Positions 34,671 to 42,107 of a stretch of 51,049 nt of DNA are shown piece by piece. The position numbers and the translations under genes are program-made. The first letter of the stretch is position 1; the number at the start of each line of letters is the position of its first letter. This stretch comes from Gammaproteobacteria bacterium (GTDB lineage: Bacteria; Pseudomonadota; Gammaproteobacteria; DSM-16500): positions 1-51,049 of the forward strand of contig JABDDA010000003.1 of assembly GCA_013287845.1 (NCBI GenBank), in the 5' to 3' direction. The notes below the pieces were generated by a model. The model was not told the origin of the DNA. It saw nothing but the letters and a program-made list of their open reading frames with translations, and ran no database searches.

Positions 34671-35366
34671 ATGATTACAAGCCACGCAAAAAAAATAATA
34701 AATCTTTTTATTTTTCTCGTATTTGTTTCGGGTTCTATTTATTACATTCATTATTTAAAAAAATCTGAATATTTTCCTATTCGAAAAGTAAACGTGTATG
34801 GCATTCAAGCAATGGATCGCGATGATGTGCAGCAAATTGTAACGCCATTAGTAAACAGCGGTTTTTTTGCTGTGAAAGTTGAAAGTGTTCGAGAAAAATT
34901 ATTGAAAATGCCGTGGGCATCGCAAGTGACAGTGCGACGTGTGTGGCCCGATCAAGTCGATGTGACTGTTTCTGAAAAAAAACCATTAGCACGTTGGAAT
35001 GAAACGAGCTTGCTCAGTGAATCGGGTGAATTATTTAAACCGGCGTTATCTAGTTTTCCTGAAAATTTACCTGAATTTGTGGGTCCTGAAGGTGAGCAAA
35101 TTTCAATGACGAAGTATTATCTTTTAGCGAATCAAATTTTAGCGCCATTGCATTTTCAAATTACGCATTTTGAGTTGGTTCCACAAGCGACTTGGAATAT
35201 GATATTAAGCAACGGAATAAAATTAGTATTAAGTTACAAAGACATCTTGACTCAGCTTGAAGGTTTTGTGAAAGTGTACCCCAAAATTATAGGTGATCGT
35301 GGAAGCCAAGTAGAGTATATTGATCTGAGATATTCGAATGGTTTTGCTGTGCGTTGGAAGGTTTGA
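34671..35366 (+). CDS. ftsQ: Cell division protein FtsQ
   Basis: Bitopic divisome protein bridging early and late components by binding FtsB-FtsL. The 231-residue protein has a short cytoplasmic N terminus, one membrane span (about 9-28, IINLFIFLVFVSGSIYYIHY), a POTRA domain (about 35-105: FPIRKVNVYGIQAMDRDDV, MPWASQVTVRRVWPDQVDV) and the beta domain ending YIDLRYSNGFAVRWKV. It is shorter than E. coli FtsQ (276), mainly at the termini. Position before ftsA supports the call. Confidence 0.95.
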   Translation: MITSHAKKIINLFIFLVFVSGSIYYIHYLKKSEYFPIRKVNVYGIQAMDRDDVQQIVTPLVNSGFFAVKVESVREKLLKMPWASQVTVRRVWPDQVDVTVSEKKPLARWNETSLLSESGELFKPALSSFPENLPEFVGPEGEQISMTKYYLLANQILAPLHFQITHFELVPQATWNMILSNGIKLVLSYKDILTQLEGFVKVYPKIIGDRGSQVEYIDLRYSNGFAVRWKV

Positions 35367-35393
35367 TTATTAACATTGATTGGAAATATAACT

Positions 35394-36626
35394 ATGGCAA
35401 AGAAGCCAAATAAAGATTTAATGGTAGGCATTGATATTGGAACATCAAAAGTCGTAGCAATGGTAGGCGAAGCGACACAAGATAACAAAATCAATATTAT
35501 CGGTTTGGGTTCTCATCCTTCTCAAGGTTTAAAAAAAGGCGTCGTTGTTAATATCGAATCCACTGTGCAATCGATTCAACGTGCTGTTGAAGAAGCAGAA
35601 ACCATGGCAGGGTGCCAAATATTTTCTGCATTCACAGGAATTGCAGGCAGTCATATTCGCAGCATTAATTCGCATGGAATTGTTGCTATTCGTGATCGTG
35701 AAGTCACACAAATTGATGTTGATCGTGTCATTGATGCAGCAAAAGCAGTGGCTATTCCAGCCGATCAAAAAATTCTTCACATTCTTCCTCAAGAATTCAT
35801 TATCGATAGTCAAGATTCCATTCGTGAACCGATTGGCATGTCAGGTGTGCGTCTTGAAGCAAAAGTGCATATCGTGACGGGTGCTGTGAGTGCTGCACAA
35901 AATATTGTGAAATGTTTAAAACGTTGTGGACTCATCGCAAGTGATGTTGTGTTAGAACAATTTGCATCGAGTCAGTCTGTTTTAACAGACGACGAAAAAG
36001 AATTAGGTGTTTGCATGATTGATATTGGCGGTGGAACAACCGATATCGCTATTTTCCTCAATGGTGCTATTCGTTATACCGGTGTGATTCCCATCGCAGG
36101 TGATCAAGTCACCAATGATATTGCAATTGCATTACGCATTGCTGCACGCACTGCAGAAGAAATTAAATTAAAATATGCGTGCGCACTCCAAGATTTAACA
36201 GATACCAATTCTACGATTGATATTCCAAAAATGGGAGATCGTCCTGGACGTCATGTTTCAAAACGTGCATTAGCAGAAGTGGTTGAAGCGCGATATGAAG
36301 AATTATTTTCTCTTGTTGCAGCAGAAATTCGCCGCAGTGGACTCGAAGATTTTATTCCAGCAGGAATTGTATTAACAGGCGGTGCTTCACAAGTAGAAGG
36401 CGCAGTCGAATTAGCAGAACGTATTTTTAAAGTGCCTGTTCGCATCGGCACACCTCATAATGTGATTGGGTTACCTGATGTCATTAATAATCCCATGTAT
36501 GCAACAAGCGTTGGATTATTACTTTATGGAATGCAACAGCGTGATCAACAACGTGATGCACTAACACAATCCAGTATGAAAGGTGTGTGGTCTCGAATGC
36601 GAAATTGGTTTCAAGGAAATTTTTAA
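35394..36626 (+). CDS. ftsA: Cell division protein FtsA
   Basis: Actin-like ATPase that anchors FtsZ filaments to the membrane and recruits late divisome proteins. I use the ATG at 35394 (MAKKPNKDLMVGIDIGTSKV), giving 410 residues; a TTG at 35376 would add six. Actin-fold motifs: GIDIGTSKVVAMVG (phosphate 1), CMIDIGGGTTDIAIF (phosphate 2), GIVLTGGASQVEG (adenosine). The C-terminal amphipathic membrane helix is visible at GVWSRMRNWFQGNF. ftsZ starts 12 bases later. Confidence 0.97.
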   Translation: MAKKPNKDLMVGIDIGTSKVVAMVGEATQDNKINIIGLGSHPSQGLKKGVVVNIESTVQSIQRAVEEAETMAGCQIFSAFTGIAGSHIRSINSHGIVAIRDREVTQIDVDRVIDAAKAVAIPADQKILHILPQEFIIDSQDSIREPIGMSGVRLEAKVHIVTGAVSAAQNIVKCLKRCGLIASDVVLEQFASSQSVLTDDEKELGVCMIDIGGGTTDIAIFLNGAIRYTGVIPIAGDQVTNDIAIALRIAARTAEEIKLKYACALQDLTDTNSTIDIPKMGDRPGRHVSKRALAEVVEARYEELFSLVAAEIRRSGLEDFIPAGIVLTGGASQVEGAVELAERIFKVPVRIGTPHNVIGLPDVINNPMYATSVGLLLYGMQQRDQQRDALTQSSMKGVWSRMRNWFQGNF

Positions 36627-36638
36627 GGAGCAATTTTC

Positions 36639-37796
36639 ATGTATGAATTAGTGAATACAAATTCTCAAAATGCAGTGATTAAAGTCGTGGGAATTGGTGG
36701 CGGTGGCGGCAATGCAATTGAACACATGGTGGCTGCTTCTATTGAAGGTGTCGATTTTATTTGCGCGAATACCGATGCACAAGCATTACGTATTTCTTCT
36801 GCAAAAACACTCATTCAACTTGGTGAAGGAATGACGCGTGGATTAGGTGCCGGTGCGAATCCAGAAATTGGTAGAAAATCTGCAGAAGAAGATCGAGAAA
36901 AAATTAAAGCCGCACTCAGTGGCGCCGATATGGTTTTTTTAACAGCAGGAATGGGTGGTGGAACAGGAACCGGTGCAGCACCTGTGATCGCACAAATTGC
37001 AAAAGAATTGGGAATTTTAACGGTTGCAGTGACAACGAAACCATTTACATTTGAAGGTAAAGTGCGAATGCAAGTTGCTGAAGCGGGCATTGCAAATTTA
37101 AGCCAATACGTAGACTCACTGATTACTATTCCAAATAATAAATTACTTTCTGTGTTAGGAAAAAATGTTTCTCTCGTGAATGCATTTAAAGCAGCAAATG
37201 ATGTATTACGCGGAGCAGTGCAAGGCATTGCTGAATTAATCACGCGTCCTGGATTAATTAACGTAGATTTTGCAGACGTTCGCACAGTCATGTCTGAAAT
37301 GGGAATGGCAATGATGGGAACAGGTGTTGCATCAGGTGAAAATCGTGCACGCATGGCAGCTGAAGCAGCTATTTCCAGCCCATTATTAGAAGATGTCGAC
37401 ATGAGTGGCGCGCGCGGTGTGCTTGTGAATATTACTGCAGGATTAGATATGTCGATTGGTGAATTCGAAGAGGTTGGTGAGTCCATCAAAAATATTACTT
37501 CTGAAGGTGCAACAGTTGTTGTTGGAACAGTGATTGATCCTGAATTGCGTGATGAAGTTCGCGTGACTGTTATCGTAACAGGATTAGGAAGAAAACAAGT
37601 CACAACCTATCGACACAGTGAAGTGAATCGTTTAGATAATTCTGTTGATTATCACCAATTAGAAAAACCGACTGTTGCGCGTAAACACGCAACATCGTCA
37701 TCTTCTGTTTCAACAAATAAAACACCGCTCTCAGAACATGAGATGGATTACCTTGATATTCCAGCCTTTTTACGACGAAAAGAAGAAGTGACTTGA
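36639..37796 (+). CDS. ftsZ: Cell division GTPase FtsZ
   Basis: Tubulin homologue that forms the Z ring. The 385 residues match E. coli FtsZ (383). N-terminal VVGIGGGGGNAIEHM, tubulin signature GMGGGTGTGAAPV, and the T7-loop region NVDFADVRTVM are all present. A short variable linker precedes the conserved C-terminal peptide DYLDIPAFLRRKEE that binds FtsA and ZipA. An AAGGAG ribosome-binding site lies upstream. The start sits 12 bases after ftsA. Confidence 0.98.
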   Translation: MYELVNTNSQNAVIKVVGIGGGGGNAIEHMVAASIEGVDFICANTDAQALRISSAKTLIQLGEGMTRGLGAGANPEIGRKSAEEDREKIKAALSGADMVFLTAGMGGGTGTGAAPVIAQIAKELGILTVAVTTKPFTFEGKVRMQVAEAGIANLSQYVDSLITIPNNKLLSVLGKNVSLVNAFKAANDVLRGAVQGIAELITRPGLINVDFADVRTVMSEMGMAMMGTGVASGENRARMAAEAAISSPLLEDVDMSGARGVLVNITAGLDMSIGEFEEVGESIKNITSEGATVVVGTVIDPELRDEVRVTVIVTGLGRKQVTTYRHSEVNRLDNSVDYHQLEKPTVARKHATSSSSVSTNKTPLSEHEMDYLDIPAFLRRKEEVT

Positions 37797-37847
37797 TAAA
37801 TATTTTTATGCTACCATTCGCACAATTTTTTAAAAGTGAATAATGGA

Positions 37848-38762
37848 ATGATAAGACAAAGAACGTTAAAGAATGTTATTAAAGCAACGGGAATTACAGT
37901 GCATGGTGGTGAACGCGCAGAATTAATTTTGCGTCCTGCGCCTGTGAATACAGGAATTATTTTTCAACGCATTGATCTTGATCCTGCTGTTGAAATTCTT
38001 GCGAACGCAAAAAATGTCGGTGACACGCGACTTTCCACCACATTAATGAAAGATAATGTACGCATTTCGACTGTTGAACATTTGTTATCTGCTTTTGCAG
38101 GACTTGGAATTGATAATGCTTATGTCGATGTCACTGCATCTGAAATTCCCATCATGGATGGCAGCGCAGGGCCATTTGTTTTTCTTGTTCAATCTGCTGG
38201 AATTCAAGAACAAAATGCACCTAAACGTTTTATTCGCATCAAGAAAAAAATGAAAATTTCTGATGGTGATAAATGGGCGTGCTTTGAACCTTTCGAAGGA
38301 TTTAAAATTTCATTTTCAATTGAATTTGATCATCCTGTTTTTAATAAACATAGCAAATCAGCGACATTTGATTTTTCAAGTACATCGTATGTGAAAGAAG
38401 TCAGTCGTGCGCGTACATTCGGATTCATGTCTGATTTCGAACGTTTACAAGCAATGAATTTAGGACGCGGTGCAAGTTTCGATAACGCAGTGGTTGTTGA
38501 TGATTTTCGCATTTTAAATGCAGAAGGATTGCGTTACGAAGATGAATTTGTTCGTCATAAAATTTTAGATGCGATTGGTGATCTTTATCTATTAGGTTCT
38601 TCTCTTATTGGTGCATTCAGTGCGCATAAATCAGGTCATGCATTGAATAATCAATTGTTGCGCGCGCTTTTAGAGAAATCAGAAGCGTGGGAATATGTGA
38701 CATTTGATGATGCGAAAGATGCGCCGATTTCTTATGCTCGTCCGGTTTTAGCTTTCGAATAA
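37848..38762 (+). CDS. lpxC: UDP-3-O-acyl-GlcNAc deacetylase LpxC
   Basis: Zinc deacetylase for the committed step of lipid A synthesis. I start at the ATG at 37848 (MIRQRTLKN), which matches the E. coli N terminus MIKQRTLK and gives 304 residues (305 in E. coli); a GTG at 37836 would add four. Zinc ligands and catalytic residues: E77 and H78 in [13 protein letters not shown] and D in [15 protein letters not shown], and H in [10 protein letters not shown]. This shows an LPS-bearing outer membrane. In E. coli FtsH degrades LpxC; ftsH is also in this window. secA does not follow directly; accessory genes intervene. Confidence 0.97.
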   Translation: MIRQRTLKNVIKATGITVHGGERAELILRPAPVNTGIIFQRIDLDPAVEILANAKNVGDTRLSTTLMKDNVRISTVEHLLSAFAGLGIDNAYVDVTASEIPIMDGSAGPFVFLVQSAGIQEQNAPKRFIRIKKKMKISDGDKWACFEPFEGFKISFSIEFDHPVFNKHSKSATFDFSSTSYVKEVSRARTFGFMSDFERLQAMNLGRGASFDNAVVVDDFRILNAEGLRYEDEFVRHKILDAIGDLYLLGSSLIGAFSAHKSGHALNNQLLRALLEKSEAWEYVTFDDAKDAPISYARPVLAFE

Positions 38763-38768
38763 ACTTTT

Positions 38769-38799
38769 CTTAATAAAACCTTAATATTTCTTCTATAAA
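38769..38799 (+). promoter_or_regulatory. PmrA-type box with downstream -10 candidate
   Basis: Two perfect CTTAAT hexamers at 38769-38774 and 38780-38785 are separated by five bases (AAAAC), the direct-repeat geometry of the PmrA binding site. A TATAAA lies at 38794-38799. The first membrane-protein gene starts at 38849. PmrA controls secretion genes and effectors in Legionella and Coxiella, which makes the box informative. The repeat is seen; binding by PmrA is inferred. Confidence 0.6.
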
Positions 38800-38806
38800 C
38801 TATGTC

Positions 38807-38833
38807 GTCATGCCAGGGAAAGCTGGCATCCAG
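38807..38833. repeat. Mini element B in the leader of the first membrane-protein gene
   Basis: GTCATGCCAG and CTGGCATCCAG frame a seven-base-pair hairpin (ATGCCAG / CTGGCAT) with a six-base loop. This is the end motif of family B without its body. It lies between the predicted -10 box and the ribosome-binding site AGAGGA (38840-38845), so it would fold in the 5' leader. Confidence 0.7.
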
Positions 38834-38848
38834 GTTAAAAGAGGAAAT

Positions 38849-40342
38849 ATGCAATCGCAAAACACAGAAGACATTGTTGAATATCGAACTGAAGCACAAA
38901 AAGCCGAAGCACAAATCGATAAATTTTTTGCAAATAATTTTTTGCAAAATGAAATTGCAGAACTCAAAAAACACTTACCTTCAGTGATCGCGTATTTAAT
39001 TGCTTCTTATTTATTGCGAGATTTAACTAATTTTCTCTGCACAGCAACGCAACGCCCTTTAGAAAATCCTGTTAATATTTTTCAAACCCAATTAGATGAA
39101 AGATTTCTTTATGAAGCCACATTAATTGATGCAATGGTCGCGCAAAGATATTTTGAACCATTAGGAATGAAACAATCCAATAGCTATCTTCACATCCAAC
39201 GCTATCCTGGTATAAAAAATATAATGGATACACTTTATCGTTATGTTTTTGATTTTAAAAATCAGCCCAGCAATAAAGAAGTATGGGAAACGATTAAAGA
39301 TGTTGATGAGAAATTTTATCCCATTCGTCAGTTAAAAAAATTAATTATGGGTGATGAAAAAAATCCTACACCCGAAAAACTTGAAAAATGTTTAGAAAAA
39401 ATCACACGTGAAAATGTTTTGCTATGCTTAAATACTAAACCGGAACCACTTGTTTTTAACCAACCCATGAAAATGGCAGCGATGCTTCTCGCTACTTTTT
39501 TTGCAGTGGTGCAATGCGGACTTACTTTTTACATGATTGGATTTTCAATTCCAAAACTTTTTTTAATGTTAGGTTATTTTTTAAATCAATCGCAAATAAA
39601 TGGAGCATGTCTTCATTATTTGCCTCGCAATACTTCTACAATGTTTCGAGGACGACTTGACGATAGCTTGTCTGGAGGGCTTTTTTTTGGAGCATTTATT
39701 GGTTTGTTAAATAATTTACTTTTCGAAAAACATCATCCTTATCGAATAGCAAGCAATCTTGAAAAAGCTGTGGAAGGAATTGCGCGTGGTTATCCTTATT
39801 TTTTAATGTGGAATAATCATATTCGTAATTCAAATCGTCCATGGGATTTTTCAGCAGTTAAAGCATTAATGGTAATTTCACTCGCGGGTGTTTTTTATTC
39901 TTGCGCAAAATATTCTGGATCAATGTTAGAAAGATTCGGTGTTCTTCTTTTAAGTATGATTCCAGTCATGAATATTATTACCGTTAGCTACAACTGGAGC
40001 CCGAGTGGAAAAATTTCTCCATTCATAAAAGAAACGAATGATCCTTTTTCACAAAACAGAGCGAAAATAGTAGGTCGTTTAGGTGCTGCGTGTACAGTTA
40101 TTGTTGATGTTCTCGTTGCTGCACTTGTCACACAAGAAATCATTCCTCTTGCGATTGTATTTTTTACTTCCATTTTATTTGCAACGTTTGCAGAAAGAAT
40201 GACCGCAGGATTTAAACGGTATGCTTTATTTTCTGTTCCGCCAGAATTTAAATCAGAAGAAATACAAAATGAATTTAATTCAGATTCAAAAAATGAAATT
40301 AATTCTGGATTAAGAATGCGAAATACTATTTCAAGTTCGTAG
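38849..40342 (+). CDS. Orphan multi-pass membrane protein, paralogue 1
   Basis: A 497-residue protein of no family I recognise. I start at the ATG at 38849, preceded by AGAGGA at a good distance; an ATG at 38810 lies inside the repeat and would add 13 residues. Residues 1-205 are soluble and contain LCTATQRPLENPV and LDERFLYEATLID. From about 207 several hydrophobic segments follow (MLLATFFAVVQCGLTFYMIG, FGVLLLSMIPVMNIITV, IIPLAIVFFTSILFATF). The end of the membrane region has the block VTQEIIPLA...GFKRYALFSVP, shared with the next gene; a polar Asn/Ser tail closes it. The PmrA-type box upstream suggests co-regulation with virulence functions. Effector status is a hypothesis. Confidence 0.75.
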   Translation: MQSQNTEDIVEYRTEAQKAEAQIDKFFANNFLQNEIAELKKHLPSVIAYLIASYLLRDLTNFLCTATQRPLENPVNIFQTQLDERFLYEATLIDAMVAQRYFEPLGMKQSNSYLHIQRYPGIKNIMDTLYRYVFDFKNQPSNKEVWETIKDVDEKFYPIRQLKKLIMGDEKNPTPEKLEKCLEKITRENVLLCLNTKPEPLVFNQPMKMAAMLLATFFAVVQCGLTFYMIGFSIPKLFLMLGYFLNQSQINGACLHYLPRNTSTMFRGRLDDSLSGGLFFGAFIGLLNNLLFEKHHPYRIASNLEKAVEGIARGYPYFLMWNNHIRNSNRPWDFSAVKALMVISLAGVFYSCAKYSGSMLERFGVLLLSMIPVMNIITVSYNWSPSGKISPFIKETNDPFSQNRAKIVGRLGAACTVIVDVLVAALVTQEIIPLAIVFFTSILFATFAERMTAGFKRYALFSVPPEFKSEEIQNEFNSDSKNEINSGLRMRNTISSS

Positions 40343-40351
40343 GAGGAAATG

Positions 40352-42007
40352 ATGAAATCACAAAAAAACAATGCAGCCGCTGATCAAAAAACGGAAGAAG
40401 AAAAAAAGCTCGAACAAGAAAAACAGCAGCAAGAAAAACAACGATATTTAAATAAATTTTTCGAAGAAAAAGTTTTAAACGAAGAACTCGCTGTCATTAT
40501 TCAATTTTTTGAACATCGTAATATTGAAATTGAAATAGAAGGCGATGCTAAAAATATTCCACGTATCATTATCCAATATCTACAAGATTTATTTGAATTT
40601 ACTTGCACTGCATCGCGTGAGCAATTAACGCACCCCGTGAGTTTTGAGCATCCTGCATTAGATCCTCGATATTCTTATAACGAAGAAGTGATTCACAATT
40701 TGATGCGGCATGATTATTTTAGAGCGTTTGCTCTCAGTAATAAACATGTTAAACAATATTTTAATGAAGAAAATGCAAATTCTAACGTCGAAAGATTCAA
40801 AATAATTCGCGATGAAATTTATCATCGTGTTTTTAATTTTAAATCAAATGGTTCGTTAGCAAATGAGCAATTGGCAGACGTGATTAGGTTGTATCCAATT
40901 AATGCGCGACCTGGTTTTCCTCCAACAAAAATTTTGTTAGATAACATTCAAGCTGAAGATAAAACATTTTATACCCGAAAAAATTTATTACATTATTTCG
41001 CAAAAAAAGATTTATCTGATTTATCACATTTGAATACATTGGTTTCTATTCGAGGAATTTTTCAGGGTCAGGTGAGTATCTTATATGACCGTAATGCAAA
41101 TAAGAAAAATTTAGCTAACTTTCTTTCGCAACTTACAATTTGGGCAGTAGCCGCGCAAACAGCAGCGCTCTTCTTTTTTATTCAACATAATTGGAAATGC
41201 ATGCCTTCCTCAATAGATTGGAAACTCATGCTTTTTCTCATACCAGGTTATTTTTATAATCAATTTTGTTTAAGTAATGCGTGCATGAATTATATTATTC
41301 ATAATCCATCTGGATTGATTAGAAATATGCTCTCTCCGGTTTTTGGTGGAACGTTATTAAGCGTGGTAACAATGTGTTTTGCCGCCGTTACATTGCCAAC
41401 TGTAATTAACAGAGAAATAGCTTTAGCATTCGTTCTGAAAGAATGGATGTTAGGATTAACACAAAAATTCGCTTATTTTTCTATGTTTTTTGATAATAGA
41501 TCGTTAAAGTTGAAAGGCTCTTTTGAACAGAGAGTGTTAATCGGATTTTTAGCGCTCACGCAAATTATTTATCCATTATTTGCTTATGCTACCCCTAGTT
41601 TTTGGAGGGTTTCACTTTTTTTAATTTCTGGCACGCTTGATGCGATGAATATTTTATCTGCATCATTTCGGAATTTCAAAAAATATGATGTCGATGAAAA
41701 AATATTTACAGAAACAAATCTTCCTTCACGTGCAGAAAAAATAATGAATGGATTTGGAATGGTTTCAAATATTATTGTGCAAGTGTTAGCTGTCTATGTT
41801 GTGACACAAGAAATTATTCCTCTCGCAGTCGCATTTTTTTCAGCAATTATTTTTTCAACATTATCGCAACGAATTAACGAAGGATTTAAACGTTACGCAT
41901 TATTTTCTGTTCCACAAGATTTTAAATTAGCTGAAGTAAAAGTTGAACCCGCTCATCTGAGCGGAGCCAATCCGAGCCGCGCGCGTCAGCAAGCGTGTAT
42001 GCTCTAA
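40352..42007 (+). CDS. Orphan multi-pass membrane protein, paralogue 2
   Basis: A 551-residue paralogue of the preceding product, nine bases downstream. The double ATG at 40349/40352 is preceded by AGGAGG (40341-40346); I use the second for spacing. A charged Glu/Lys/Gln N terminus (about 1-35) is extra. Shared landmarks in the same order: TCTASREQLTHPVSF, LDPRYSYNEEVIHNLM, YFYNQFCLSNACMNYI, MNILSASF, and VTQEIIPLAVAFF...GFKRYALFSVPQDFK. Several membrane segments lie between about 265 and 520. The last 11 residues (PSRARQQACML) and the stop are encoded by palindrome A copy 2, so the native C terminus was probably replaced. Function unknown. Confidence 0.75.
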   Translation: MKSQKNNAAADQKTEEEKKLEQEKQQQEKQRYLNKFFEEKVLNEELAVIIQFFEHRNIEIEIEGDAKNIPRIIIQYLQDLFEFTCTASREQLTHPVSFEHPALDPRYSYNEEVIHNLMRHDYFRAFALSNKHVKQYFNEENANSNVERFKIIRDEIYHRVFNFKSNGSLANEQLADVIRLYPINARPGFPPTKILLDNIQAEDKTFYTRKNLLHYFAKKDLSDLSHLNTLVSIRGIFQGQVSILYDRNANKKNLANFLSQLTIWAVAAQTAALFFFIQHNWKCMPSSIDWKLMLFLIPGYFYNQFCLSNACMNYIIHNPSGLIRNMLSPVFGGTLLSVVTMCFAAVTLPTVINREIALAFVLKEWMLGLTQKFAYFSMFFDNRSLKLKGSFEQRVLIGFLALTQIIYPLFAYATPSFWRVSLFLISGTLDAMNILSASFRNFKKYDVDEKIFTETNLPSRAEKIMNGFGMVSNIIVQVLAVYVVTQEIIPLAVAFFSAIIFSTLSQRINEGFKRYALFSVPQDFKLAEVKVEPAHLSGANPSRARQQACML

Positions 42008-42061
42008 ATAACTTCTCGGTAATGAAGAATGTGTACACGCTTGCTGACGCGCGCGGCTCGG
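41972..42061. repeat. Palindromic element A, copy 2 (end of paralogue 2)
   Basis: A 90-bp copy of the element at 874-963, inverted relative to it. Its arms CCGAGCCGCGCGCGTCAGC and GCTGACGCGCGCGGCTCGG are perfect over at least 27 bases. The first 36 bases are translated as the end of the membrane-protein gene. A separate small palindrome, CCGCTCA-TC-TGAGCGG, lies just upstream inside the same reading frame. Confidence 0.88.
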
Positions 42062-42066
42062 AAGCA

Positions 42067-42075
42067 TGCTATAAT
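42067..42075 (+). promoter_or_regulatory. Extended -10 promoter of the ankyrin gene
   Basis: TGCTATAAT stands five bases beyond palindrome A copy 2 and 32 bases before the ankyrin-gene ATG. No -35 hexamer fits, since that position is within the GC-rich arm. The same nine bases precede two other accessory genes in the window. Confidence 0.6.
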
Positions 42076-42107
42076 AATAGAAAATACACCCAAAACGCGG
42101 ACAAATT

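Noticed and set aside
36815-37603. Long minus-strand open frame (262 codons) opposite ftsZ
   Set aside because: It lies wholly inside ftsZ, its sequence is Ser/Thr/Pro/Ile-rich as expected from the complement of an AT-rich gene, and it has no ribosome-binding site.
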